A DNA stretch of 64,000 bases, from assembly GCA_017512885.1 (NCBI GenBank), contig JAFWEP010000030.1:1-64000 (forward strand). The letters are read 5' to 3'. Shown here piece after piece: positions 34,779 through 43,230 of the stretch. Origin of the DNA: Erysipelotrichaceae bacterium. GTDB lineage: Bacteria; Bacillota_I; Bacilli_A; Erysipelotrichales; Erysipelotrichaceae. The translations under genes were made by a program, and so were the position numbers. Position 1 is the first letter of the stretch. Every line of letters begins with the position of its first letter. The notes beneath the pieces were generated by a model. That model did not search any database. It saw nothing but the letters and a program-made list of their open reading frames with translations, and had not been told where the DNA came from.

Positions 34779-35906
34779 ATGAATAAATGGAAGATCACCG
34801 CGATCATCTCACTGATCGCACTTGTCATCGTCAGCGGTCTCTATGCCTCCGGTTTCGGCTATAAGGATGCTCCGCAGGAAACGGCGCTCCCGGAAGAGAG
34901 CGAAGCCCCGGCTGAGGAGACGGCTGCTGCAGAGCCCGTAAAGGAAGACTGGCTGACGTTCTGGAACGATGATGCGCCTGCCAAGCAGAAGCTGACTGCG
35001 TTTGTTGAAGCGGCCGTCGATGAAAACAGTCCCTCCTATATCCTGGAAGAGGACCGTATCGCCGTCTTTGATCTGGACGGTACGCTCTTCTGCGAAACGG
35101 ACCCGGTCTACTTTGACTATCAGCTGTTCCTGCATCGGGTAGAGGAGGATCCTGACTATGAGCCCAGTGAGACCGAGCTGCAGACCGCGGCCATGATCCA
35201 CGAACAGATCGAGACCGGTTCTTCTCCGAAAGGTCTCGAAGTCGCTCACGGACAGGGCATCGCTTCTGCCTTTGCCGGGATGACCCTGAAGGAGTTCTCG
35301 GCTTATGTGCATGACTTTGCACAGCAGGACGCTCCCGGCTACAACAACATCAAGCGCGGAGACGCCTTCTATCTGCCAATGGTGGAGGTCGTCGATTATC
35401 TGCAGAATCATGGTTTCACCGTCTATATCGTCAGCGGTACGGACCGCCTGATCGTCCGCGGGATCGTGGAGGGCATCTCCTATCTGGATATCCCTCCCAA
35501 CAATATCATCGGTTCCGATGAACTGATCACGACCCGCAAGCAGGGAGATACGGACGGTCTGAACTATCTCTATACCCCGGATGATGAACTGATCATGGCC
35601 GGAGAATTCCTGATCAAGAACCTCAAGATGAACAAGGTCGCCGTGATCGCCCAGGAGATCGGCATCCGGCCGGTGCTCTCCTTCGGCAACTCGACCGGTG
35701 ACTCCAGCATGGCGAACTATACCGTCTCCAATGACCGTTACCCCGCGTTGGCCTTCATGCTGTGCTGTGATGATACAGTAAGAGAGAACGGCAATGAAGA
35801 AAAAGCCGCCAAAATGGCAGCTCTCTGTGAGGAGAACGGCTGGGTCGCCGTCTCCATGAAAAACGACTGGAAGACCATCTACGGGGAAGAAGTCACCCGG
35901 AAATAA
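34779..35906 (+). CDS. Membrane-anchored extracellular HAD-family phosphatase
   Basis: The protein has 375 residues. A hydrophobic helix at 8-24 is followed by a Glu/Ala/Pro-rich linker (30-55) and then a HAD domain: motif I VFDLDGTLF with D98 and D100, motif II VSGTDR, and a late GNSTGDSSM acidic motif. The placement outside the membrane is inferred from the leader and linker. It may dephosphorylate an external metabolite. AGGTAG precedes the ATG; the gene has its own terminator. Confidence 0.82.
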   Translation: MNKWKITAIISLIALVIVSGLYASGFGYKDAPQETALPEESEAPAEETAAAEPVKEDWLTFWNDDAPAKQKLTAFVEAAVDENSPSYILEEDRIAVFDLDGTLFCETDPVYFDYQLFLHRVEEDPDYEPSETELQTAAMIHEQIETGSSPKGLEVAHGQGIASAFAGMTLKEFSAYVHDFAQQDAPGYNNIKRGDAFYLPMVEVVDYLQNHGFTVYIVSGTDRLIVRGIVEGISYLDIPPNNIIGSDELITTRKQGDTDGLNYLYTPDDELIMAGEFLIKNLKMNKVAVIAQEIGIRPVLSFGNSTGDSSMANYTVSNDRYPALAFMLCCDDTVRENGNEEKAAKMAALCEENGWVAVSMKNDWKTIYGEEVTRK

Positions 35907-35920
35907 ATCGCAGCAGCCAG

Positions 35921-35949
35921 AAAGAGGCGGATCGACCGCCTCTTTTTTT
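35921..35949. terminator. Bidirectional terminator
   Basis: AAAGAGGCGG/CCGCCTCTTT stem with T-tract, between convergent genes. Confidence 0.85.
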
Positions 35950-35955
35950 ACTTTC

Positions 35956-37185
35956 TCAGAATCCGTCAGACTCGGTATAGAAGGGATCTCCGGCCCGGGA
36001 GCCGCAGAGATCTGTCTCCAGTTCGATGCTGCCCATATGGATGTAGGAGAAGACGATCTTCTTGACATCCGTTCCGGCAAAACCGGATACCGAACAGTTT
36101 CTGACATACAGGGTCAGTCCGCTGTCATCTTCGATATAGGTACCGGTATATTCACCCATCGCCGCCAGGAAGTTCTCGACCAGAGTGAAGGTACCGTCGG
36201 TATGGATGGTCAGACTGGGTTTGAACTGCTGATCTACCGTGGAGAAGTAGTCGGAATTGCTGCGGTAGACGCGGGTCAGGTAGGGGAGATCTCTGCTCAG
36301 GAAGTGGTCGGCTTCTTCCGAGAGATAGAGGTTTCTCTGCAGGACGATCGAGCCGCCGACCTGTTTCATGAAATGGAATTCCTTGATGTCTTCGCCGACC
36401 CCGCCTCGGAGGTCATAGCCTTCCACCGTAAATTTCATATCCCTGCCGCTCTCGCTAAAGCTGCCCCAGTACTTTCCGACGACGTTGTACTGCGCCATCT
36501 TTAAGGACATGCTTTCGAGCAGTACGAAACTTCCATCCTCATAGGTGATCAGAGCCGGAGTCGTAAGTTCTTCGAAGCGGTCGGCATGACTGCGGTAGAC
36601 GGCAGAGGGGACTTTCCCGCCTTCGCAGACGAAGACATCGTCTCTCATCGATCCGCGGACATTCGTCTGCAGCAGGAAAGAATCTTCATCGATCTCCGCC
36701 AGGGTGATCAGAGTCAGTCCGTCGTTGAGATCGGATTCCTTGACATAGAGCGAAAGAAGGCCGTCCTCGTAGCTGAAAGTGCCTTTATAGCTGCACATAC
36801 CGGACAGATAGTTTTCGGTCATCTCAAAGGTCCCGTCGCTGTTGAAAACGATCTTCGGCTTATAGGGATCGACGAACCTCGTTTCCGTACTGACATATGC
36901 GATCTCTGCCGCAGCCGGCTCTGTGCTCGCCGAAGGTTCCGGGGCAGTGTGGATCCCCGGCGCCGGTGTCGTTTCCGGCGACGCGCTGGGCGTTGCCGGT
37001 GTGGAAGTAACGGCCGGTGTTTCGCTCGGCGCCGGCGGCGTTTCCGTGACGGAAGGCGTCTCCGTCTGCGGAGGTGAGACCGTGATCACTTCTCCGGAAG
37101 AGGATCCGGTGCAGGAGTTCAGGGAACAGGCGCTGAGCAGGAAGAGACAGCCTGTCAGCAGGATCTTCAGGATCGTTTTCATCAT
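35956..37185 (-). CDS. Surface lipoprotein with three tandem copies of one domain
   Basis: The protein has 409 residues. The leader ends in lipobox LSAC (Cys20). A Pro/Thr/Ser-rich linker (about 34-92) projects it from the surface. Three homologous units follow, starting near residues 108, 210 and 312: each has a strand with DGTF or DGSF, then ENYL/ENFL or ESMS, M-x-x-Y, and G-T-F/Y or G-K-Y. I do not recognise the unit. GAGAGGTG precedes tandem ATG codons. It is divergent from pepT. Confidence 0.85.
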   Translation of the reverse strand: MMKTILKILLTGCLFLLSACSLNSCTGSSSGEVITVSPPQTETPSVTETPPAPSETPAVTSTPATPSASPETTPAPGIHTAPEPSASTEPAAAEIAYVSTETRFVDPYKPKIVFNSDGTFEMTENYLSGMCSYKGTFSYEDGLLSLYVKESDLNDGLTLITLAEIDEDSFLLQTNVRGSMRDDVFVCEGGKVPSAVYRSHADRFEELTTPALITYEDGSFVLLESMSLKMAQYNVVGKYWGSFSESGRDMKFTVEGYDLRGGVGEDIKEFHFMKQVGGSIVLQRNLYLSEEADHFLSRDLPYLTRVYRSNSDYFSTVDQQFKPSLTIHTDGTFTLVENFLAAMGEYTGTYIEDDSGLTLYVRNCSVSGFAGTDVKKIVFSYIHMGSIELETDLCGSRAGDPFYTESDGF

Positions 37186-37322
37186 AAAACGGCACCTCTC
37201 TTACTCTCATCATAGTGTTTCTGATGCTTCCTGAATACCGACAAAAGAAGGGAAGTTTTGTTTCAGAAATGTTTCAGTCAGCAGGGTTTAAAACCTGTTA
37301 TGATGAAGGACAGGAGGATGGA

Positions 37323-38540
37323 ATGATGGATCTGTTGGAAAGATTTGTGAATTACGTCCGGATCGATACGAAATCGGACGAGTACTCGGAAACGGCTCCG
37401 AGCACGATGAAGCAGTTTGATCTGGCCAGAGTACTGGTCAAAGAGCTGGAAGAGCTGGGTCTCAGCGATGTGGTGTTATCGGATACCTGCGTTGTTTACG
37501 GTAAGCTTCCGGCCAATACGGATGCGGAGGCCGATAAGATCGGTTTCGTCTCCCACATGGATACTTCTCCCGCTTTCAGCGGCAAGGATGTCAAACCGAA
37601 ACTGGTGCGTAACTACAAGGGCGGAGTGATCCTCCTCAACAAGGAACTGAATATCGTACTGGATCCCGAACAGTTCCCCAGCCTGAAGAAGGATATCGGG
37701 GATGATCTGATCGTGACTGACGGTACGACCCTGCTGGGTGCTGACGACAAGGCCGGTGTTGCCGAGATCATGGACATGCTGCAGTATCTGCAGCAGCATC
37801 CGGAGATCCCGCACGGACAGATCTCGGTCGCCTTTACTCCGGATGAGGAAGTCGGACGCGGGGTCGAGAACTTCGATCTGGAACAATTCGGTGCGGATTA
37901 TGCCTATACCGTAGACGGCGGGGATGCCGATGAGCTCTGCTACGAATGCTTCAATGCAGCTTCGGCTGATGTCACGGTCAACGGTCTCTCCGTGCATCCC
38001 GGCAGTGCGAAGGGGAAGATGCTGAACTCGCTCTTGGTAGCGATGGAATTCCAGTCCCTGCTGCCGACCTTCGCCAATCCGATGTATACCGAGGGCAGGG
38101 AAGGCTTCAACCATCTCAATGAGATGGACGGCGGCTGTGAGACGAGCCATATGCACTACATCATCCGCAACCATGACAGCGATCTGCTGGAGAAGCAGAA
38201 GGCGGACTTCCGCAATGCAGCGGAGTTCCTGAACCGGAAATACGGCGAAGGCACGATCGAGCTGGTCATCAAGGATACCTACCGCAACATGCGTGAGAAG
38301 ATCGAGCAGCATCCTCAGATCCTGGACAAAGTCCGCGAGAAGATGCAGAAGCTGGGCCTGGAACCGAAGTCCAGTGCCGCCCGCGGCGGCACCGACGGCG
38401 CTTCGCTGACGGTCATGGGACTGCCCTGTCCGAATCTCGGCACCGGCGGAAGGAACTGCCACGGCAAGTATGAATACGCCGCGATCGGTCAGATGCGTAC
38501 GGTCGTCAAGCTGCTGATCGAGATCGCCCGGATCGATTAA
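37323..38540 (+). CDS. pepT: Peptidase T (tripeptidase)
   Basis: The 405-residue M20-family zinc aminopeptidase releases N-terminal residues from tripeptides. Metal and catalytic motifs: SHMDTSP, LGADDKAGVAEIM, TPDEEVGRGVENFD and the late GGTDGASLTVMGLPCPNLGTGG. The start is one of two adjacent ATG codons at 37323/37326 behind CAGGAGG; the frame extends upstream without a site. TATGAT at 37299 is a possible -10. Confidence 0.95.
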   Translation: MMDLLERFVNYVRIDTKSDEYSETAPSTMKQFDLARVLVKELEELGLSDVVLSDTCVVYGKLPANTDAEADKIGFVSHMDTSPAFSGKDVKPKLVRNYKGGVILLNKELNIVLDPEQFPSLKKDIGDDLIVTDGTTLLGADDKAGVAEIMDMLQYLQQHPEIPHGQISVAFTPDEEVGRGVENFDLEQFGADYAYTVDGGDADELCYECFNAASADVTVNGLSVHPGSAKGKMLNSLLVAMEFQSLLPTFANPMYTEGREGFNHLNEMDGGCETSHMHYIIRNHDSDLLEKQKADFRNAAEFLNRKYGEGTIELVIKDTYRNMREKIEQHPQILDKVREKMQKLGLEPKSSAARGGTDGASLTVMGLPCPNLGTGGRNCHGKYEYAAIGQMRTVVKLLIEIARID

Positions 38541-38545
38541 GGTAG

Positions 38546-38577
38546 ACAAAAAGCAGGAGATCCTGCTTTTTGTTTTC
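38546..38577. terminator. Bidirectional terminator
   Basis: ACAAAAAGCAGGA with its complement; A-rich and T-rich arms serve both pepT and the convergent gene. Confidence 0.8.
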
Positions 38578-39559
38578 AGTCGATAAAATCCATGATGACC
38601 CTGTACTGCGGAGAGACGGCGCTGATCAGCGGCTGGAAGATCTCCCAGGTCTTTAAGAGGGCGAACTCGTCCGCCTGGGCGAAACGTTCCGGCTGGGTCA
38701 GTTCTTCGCGCATGGAGTTCTCTACGGAGAGGGCCAGTTCGTTCTGCTGTTCCGTTGTGAGCGAGAGATCGCCGAAGGCCAGCAGGCCTTTTTCGGTATC
38801 TTCGAACTCTGTCTTGTCGAGGTCGGAATTGATGTACTGCAGGACAGTATGGGGGATCGAGATGGTGACGAACTTGTTTTCGTTGTCGACCTTGATGTGA
38901 GCAGGATCCATATCCTTCAGATCGACGGTGTAGACCCCGGTACCGTAGTAGGTGATGGTCTTGGTCTTGGAGAAGATCTGCAGGTTGGCCAGTCCGGCTT
39001 TGGTCAGAGTGGTGGTGATCTCCAGGGGCTGTTCCATGACGATCAGTTCCTGATGTTCGGATGCAGCGCCTAAGACCGCATTCTGGAAGTCAGCGGCGGT
39101 GTAGCCGAGGAATCCTTCATCCAGCATCTCGTCGACGTCTTCCTTGACGCTCTCGACTTTCTCGCCAAGGTTGATCAGACCGCTGCCGGTCAGATAGGAA
39201 CCGGCCAGGAAACCGATCAGCAGACCGACCAGGATGCCCTTCAGGAAACGGAAGCTTCCCTTGGTGGCTTTTCCGAGGGCAACGGCTCCGGCTGCGACCG
39301 ATCCGACGGCTGCCGCAGCTTTCTTCCGCTTCTCGGCTGCTTCTTTTTCTTCGGCCTCCTTACGGGCCGCTTCGGCTTTCTTTTCTTCTTCGCGCTTCTT
39401 CTTTTCTGCTTCCGCCTGCTGCTGAGCAGCCTTGGCTTCGGCAGCCGCTTTAGCCTGCCTTTCCTTGATGGCGGCAGCATCTGCGTCCTGTTTCTTTGTC
39501 TTTTCGTTATTGACGGCCTTTGCCTGGGCACTGACGTTCAGTTCTTTTTCTTCGGGCAT
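38576..39559 (-). CDS. Membrane protein with coiled-coil arm and DUF4230-like domain
   Basis: The protein has 327 residues. Residues 15-80 are almost all Ala, Lys, Glu and Gln, a long charged cytoplasmic coiled coil. One transmembrane helix follows at about 106-124. The outer domain (from about 155) has TTLTKAGLANLQIFSKTKTITYYGTGVYTVDLK and KFVTISIPHT, the pattern I associate with DUF4230. The function is unknown. It faces pepT, sharing a terminator. Confidence 0.8.
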   Translation of the reverse strand: MPEEKELNVSAQAKAVNNEKTKKQDADAAAIKERQAKAAAEAKAAQQQAEAEKKKREEEKKAEAARKEAEEKEAAEKRKKAAAAVGSVAAGAVALGKATKGSFRFLKGILVGLLIGFLAGSYLTGSGLINLGEKVESVKEDVDEMLDEGFLGYTAADFQNAVLGAASEHQELIVMEQPLEITTTLTKAGLANLQIFSKTKTITYYGTGVYTVDLKDMDPAHIKVDNENKFVTISIPHTVLQYINSDLDKTEFEDTEKGLLAFGDLSLTTEQQNELALSVENSMREELTQPERFAQADEFALLKTWEIFQPLISAVSPQYRVIMDFID

Positions 39560-39606
39560 ATCGTTACCCCTGTGCTCATGGTAACGGGAAAAGCAGGATC
39601 CTGCAA

Positions 39607-39633
39607 TAAAAAAACATCTCCGCAGGGAGATGT
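39607..39633 (-). terminator. tRNA-Thr terminator
   Basis: On the minus strand ACATCTCC-CTGC-GGAGATGT then TTTTTTT. Confidence 0.85.
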
Positions 39634-39643
39634 CATTTGTATC

Positions 39644-39719
39644 TGGTGCCGATTGCCGGACTCGAACCAGCCACCTACGCGTTACGAGTGCGTTGCTCTA
39701 CCGGATGAGCTAAATCGGC
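39644..39719 (-). tRNA. tRNA-Thr (CGT)
   Basis: 76 nt with encoded CCA; acceptor GCCGATT/AATCGGC, anticodon loop CTCGTAA (CGT). Single tRNA gene between the two FemABX genes and the DUF4230-like gene. Confidence 0.97.
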
Positions 39720-39771
39720 GCAGCAGAATTATTCTACCGTATTTTTCTTCTGCCGTCCAGTAGGGGAGGGA

Positions 39772-41046
39772 CTAATGTCTGACTTTTTTCAGGAATTTGT
39801 AGACTTTGAGGCCCATTTCGTAGATGACCTTGATGAAAGGATCCAGTGTCAGTTCGAACTGACCGATCAGTTCCACCACTTCTCCGCCGTACTGTTTCTT
39901 GTAGGAATAGAGACCGTAGTGTTCGTTATTGGGATCGAAATCCCCGGAGATGCCGTAGAAGTTGTAGTAGCGGTAACCCTGCTCCAGAGAGATACGGATC
40001 AGTTCCCCGACGATAATGTTGGAAGTGTTGAAGTCCTGCAGATACTCCTCGTCATTCCCTGCCAGCAGCATGATCGCTTCCTGACCGTAGGTCAGCAGGC
40101 ACACATCGGAAAGCACAGCCTTGCCGTTATCGCTCTTGACGTTGCGGATCCTTTCCAGCAGTTCCTCATCCTTGTGCAGGACGATCTCTTCTTCATGGAT
40201 GCGGTTCTGGGTCTTGACCGATTCCGGATTCTTCTGCGCCAGTTTCGCGATGCGCTTCTGAATGGCATCGATGTCATTCAGGACATTGGCTTCCGCTTTC
40301 TGCAGATCGATCTCGGCGGCATAGTAGTGCAGGATGCCCTGCGGATGCAGGCATTCGTACATCTCTTTGTAGTAGGAAAGGGGACGGTCGATGAAGCCTC
40401 TTCTTTCCGCCGTCAAAGCCATCAGACGCTTGTATTCAGGGATCTCTTCCTCACTCATCTCACGGACGGTGATGGCCAGGAAATCCTTCTTGCCGATCCT
40501 TCGGCGGGCTTCATAGCGGAAGTCTTTCTGCAGTTCCGAATAGGTCTTCCCCTGCATATCCAGACGGAAGAGGAAACGGGGCTGCAGGTTCTCGAAATGG
40601 GTATTGAAACCGGAATGGACGAAACCCAGCGCACAGAGCTGATCGACGACAGACTGATGGTTATAGCCGCCTTCGACGACCTTTCCGTCGATATCCCGCT
40701 GCTGATAGGGGAAGTAGGGATCAATGATCAGTTCGAAGCCTTTCTCCCTGATCAGAGCAGCGGAAAGATCTTTCTGGAAGGAAGCCAGCAGTTCTTTGTT
40801 TTCCAGATCGATCAGATAGCCGTGCGGGCAGTAGTAGAGATACTTGTTGAAGAGGGGCATGCGTCTGCCCAGAAAGAGACCGGCTGCCTGCAGCTGGCCC
40901 TGTTCATCCTCATAGCCGAGATAGAGCTCCCGCCAGCCGACCAGGCTCTTCAGCTTTCCCCAGCCGGAAGTCTGCTGAAAAGAGGTGCAGGGGTGAGCGG
41001 CACTGTAGGCATCGAAACGTTCCTTGCTGAGGGTGACGATCTTCAT
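39772..41046 (-). CDS. FemABX-family peptidoglycan bridge aminoacyltransferase
   Basis: The 424-residue enzyme should add an amino acid from aminoacyl-tRNA to the peptidoglycan stem peptide. It has the family N-terminus (SFQQTSGWGKLKSLVGW), tandem GNAT folds, and a helical coiled-coil arm at about residues 250-305 like FemA. The late NFYGISGDFDPNNEHYGLYSYKKQYGGEVVELIGQFEL block is diagnostic. It overlaps the second FemABX gene by four bases. The amino acid and the position in the bridge are unknown. Confidence 0.92.
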   Translation of the reverse strand: MKIVTLSKERFDAYSAAHPCTSFQQTSGWGKLKSLVGWRELYLGYEDEQGQLQAAGLFLGRRMPLFNKYLYYCPHGYLIDLENKELLASFQKDLSAALIREKGFELIIDPYFPYQQRDIDGKVVEGGYNHQSVVDQLCALGFVHSGFNTHFENLQPRFLFRLDMQGKTYSELQKDFRYEARRRIGKKDFLAITVREMSEEEIPEYKRLMALTAERRGFIDRPLSYYKEMYECLHPQGILHYYAAEIDLQKAEANVLNDIDAIQKRIAKLAQKNPESVKTQNRIHEEEIVLHKDEELLERIRNVKSDNGKAVLSDVCLLTYGQEAIMLLAGNDEEYLQDFNTSNIIVGELIRISLEQGYRYYNFYGISGDFDPNNEHYGLYSYKKQYGGEVVELIGQFELTLDPFIKVIYEMGLKVYKFLKKVRH

Positions 41047-42305
41047 TTCTGATTCTCCTTTACCGAACGCCTGATGAGCAGTCTCCGGCGCCAGTGCAGC
41101 AGTCTGTTGATGAGGTGAGAAGTCAGCGGACGGGTCTCGAAGTCGAATTCGCCGATGAATTCGTCAAAGTCTCCGCCGAAACGGAACTTGAAGAGGAAGA
41201 TCCCGTAGACGTCGCTGTTCTTGTCGACCTTGCCTTCGGTACCGAAGAGATCGCCCCAGGAGAGACCGTTCGCTTTAGCGTCTTCCAGGACCCGGTAGTA
41301 CAGTTCGTAGTTGCCCTGCAGGGAACGCAGACGGTCACTGTTGCCGCCGTGGACGATCCAGACCTTGTCCTGAAAACGGGCATTGATCACGGAAGAAAGT
41401 ACCACTTTGTCCTCGTGGATGTCTTCCAGTTCTTTCTTTTCCTTTTCGATCTTCTTTAACTGATCGAGGAGATCGTTGCGCTTGCTGCGCTGTTTCTTCG
41501 TTGCTTCCGGGCTTTCGGCAATGGTCAGTTCTGCCTGCAGCGTTTCTTCTTTATTGGCGTAGTAAGCCTTTAACTGCGGGATATCGATCTCTGCGACCCA
41601 GATATCAGCCTTGTCTTCCTTTGCCAGGATCGTATAGAAATCCGCAAAGAAGGAACGGGGCTCCAGATAGATGGACTTGTTGCGGGCCGTCTCGCTCATG
41701 ACCCCGTAGAACTTGTCGATATCGTTCGCATCTCCCTTGTAGACATGGATGCCGTAAGGGTTGTGCTTGTTGATGATGTTGCGGGTCGTGGGGTGGCACT
41801 GAGCCAGGAGGTCATTCTGCAGAGGGACCCGGAAGGTGAAACGGGGATTGCTCATCTCCTGGAAACGGATGGTCTTTCCTTTCCAGACCGCTCCCTGCTC
41901 CTGCAGGAAGGAGATGATCTCTTCGTTCTCCGGGAAGCTCTCTACCGGCTCTGCTTTCTCATCCAGCTTGTGCCAGATCAGATCGGGATCGATCCGGAAA
42001 TAGAGTCCGCGGTGTTTCTTTACGTAGTTCTTTACTTCGCGGATCATCTCTTTCAGGACTTCCCGTTCAGAATAATCGAGAATAAAACCGCGGGGGCAGT
42101 AGAAGCTGCTGTAATAGAGGATCTTCTTCTCCAGCAGCAGGGCAGTGGCTTTTAAGGTCTCGCCGTCATAGAGCCCCAGCTGATGGACTTTCTGTCCCCG
42201 GGAAGCAGCGACCTTCCCCCAGGCGGATGTCTGCATAAAATGGCTTTTATCACTCGCTGCAACAAAACTGTCCAGCGTCTGATCATCTATGTTCACTAAT
42301 CGCAT
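41043..42305 (-). CDS. FemABX-family peptidoglycan bridge aminoacyltransferase, second copy
   Basis: The 420-residue paralogue has HFMQTSAWGKVAASRG at the N-terminus, the helical arm at about 255-300, and the LFGTEGKVDKNSDVYGIFLFKFRFGGDFDEFIGEFDF block. It is the promoter-proximal gene of the pair. The two proteins probably act in sequence, adding successive residues of an interpeptide bridge, as FemA and FemB do in staphylococci. Confidence 0.92.
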   Translation of the reverse strand: MRLVNIDDQTLDSFVAASDKSHFMQTSAWGKVAASRGQKVHQLGLYDGETLKATALLLEKKILYYSSFYCPRGFILDYSEREVLKEMIREVKNYVKKHRGLYFRIDPDLIWHKLDEKAEPVESFPENEEIISFLQEQGAVWKGKTIRFQEMSNPRFTFRVPLQNDLLAQCHPTTRNIINKHNPYGIHVYKGDANDIDKFYGVMSETARNKSIYLEPRSFFADFYTILAKEDKADIWVAEIDIPQLKAYYANKEETLQAELTIAESPEATKKQRSKRNDLLDQLKKIEKEKKELEDIHEDKVVLSSVINARFQDKVWIVHGGNSDRLRSLQGNYELYYRVLEDAKANGLSWGDLFGTEGKVDKNSDVYGIFLFKFRFGGDFDEFIGEFDFETRPLTSHLINRLLHWRRRLLIRRSVKENQK

Positions 42306-42341
42306 GGCAACAGTATAGCACGATTCAGAAGCCTTTCCGGG

Positions 42342-42370
42342 AAAAGAAAAAGGACAGCAGCTGTCCTTTT
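42342..42370 (-). terminator. Cold-shock gene terminator
   Basis: AAAAGGACAG/CTGTCCTTTT with loop CTG; the minus strand continues TTCTTTTCC. Confidence 0.8.
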
Positions 42371-42389
42371 CACGTTTACGTTCTTACTT

Positions 42390-42587
42390 TCAGAGCTTGG
42401 TCACGTTGACGGCCTGCGGGCCTTTAGCGCCTTCGTTGACGTCGTATTCAACAGCCTGTCCGTCATCCAGAGACTTGTAGCCTTCCTGGTTGATCGCGGA
42501 GAAATGTACGAATACTTCCTTGCCATCATCGCCGGTAATGAATCCGTAGCCTTTATCAGCATTGAACCACTTTACTTTTCCGGTCAT
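42390..42587 (-). CDS. Cold-shock protein
   Basis: The 65-residue OB-fold RNA chaperone has [13 protein letters not shown] (RNP1) and EVFVHFSAI (RNP2), normal CspA length, and an acidic second half. It melts mRNA structures. An unusually A/T-rich promoter region and about 60 bases of untranslated leader precede it. Confidence 0.97.
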   Translation of the reverse strand: MTGKVKWFNADKGYGFITGDDGKEVFVHFSAINQEGYKSLDDGQAVEYDVNEGAKGPQAVNVTKL

Positions 42588-42651
42588 AGAATCCCCCTAT
42601 ACTAGTACTACTTCGCTTCCGTATTCCCGGAAAACGTTTCCATACGAAATT

Positions 42652-42680
42652 ATGATAGGTTTTTTGAAATTAAATGTCAA
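42652..42680 (-). promoter_or_regulatory. Cold-shock gene promoter
   Basis: On the minus strand TTGACA (42675-42680) and TATCAT (42652-42657) with 17-base spacing. The leader between about 42645 and 42588 includes a GGAAACGTTTTCC partial palindrome and may carry temperature-dependent structure, which is typical for csp genes. Confidence 0.8.
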
Positions 42681-42708
42681 TAAATGTAAGAAACTTTCAT
42701 GAAATTAT

Positions 42709-43173
42709 TTACAGTATCTTTTCCATCCCGATCTTCTGAATATCCAGTCCCAGTTTCTGATAGAAACGCAGGGCATCCTGATTGCAGTACCAGACATTCA
42801 GGGTCACGTTGTAGAAACCGTTCTCCTTCGCATAGGCGCAGACAGCTTCATAGAGCGCCTTGCCGATGCCGTGAGAGCGGATCTCTTTATCAACGCAGAG
42901 ATCATCGATATAGAGCGTCTTCACATCGGTGCGGATGTTGTCGTTGAGGATCTGCTGAACGATGCAGAAGGCGTAGCCCAGTACCTTGTCTTCCGGATCG
43001 GTATAGACGAGGATCGGACGGTCCTTGTCTTTCAGGATCTCCGAGAGTTCTTCGTTGGTATATTTGGTGCCGATGTTGAAGAGATCGGGACGGCCGATAT
43101 GGTGGACCAGGTTGACCTGGGAGAGCAGTTTATGAAGTTCCGGGATATCGGTATCTGCCGCAAAACGGATCAT
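42709..43173 (-). CDS. GNAT-family N-acetyltransferase
   Basis: The 154-residue protein has the complete GNAT layout: MIRFAADTDIPEL opening, LYIDDLCVDKEIRSHGIGKAL acetyl-CoA loop, and NQDALRFYQKLG. It is close to RimI or aminoglycoside-like acetyltransferases, but the substrate is unknown. It sits between the csp and dehydrogenase genes on the same strand. Confidence 0.9.
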   Translation of the reverse strand: MIRFAADTDIPELHKLLSQVNLVHHIGRPDLFNIGTKYTNEELSEILKDKDRPILVYTDPEDKVLGYAFCIVQQILNDNIRTDVKTLYIDDLCVDKEIRSHGIGKALYEAVCAYAKENGFYNVTLNVWYCNQDALRFYQKLGLDIQKIGMEKIL

Positions 43174-43208
43174 GGGAAAGTCCTCCTGCCGTCATTATAT
43201 ACCAAAAC

Positions 43209-43230
43209 AAAAAAGCCCGAAGGCTTTTTT
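43209..43230 (-). terminator. Terminator
   Basis: AAAAAAGCC-CGAA-GGCTTTTTT, symmetrical, behind the dehydrogenase gene. Confidence 0.85.

Noticed and set aside
39310-39510. Low-complexity region as a mobile or CRISPR-like repeat
   Set aside because: It encodes the Ala/Lys/Glu-rich coiled coil of the DUF4230-like membrane protein; no regular repeat-spacer structure.
42588-42651. cre site in the cold-shock leader (GGAAACGTTTTCC)
   Set aside because: Symmetry is partial and it lies within the untranslated leader, where csp mRNAs usually have structure; the similar element at 44847 fits much better.
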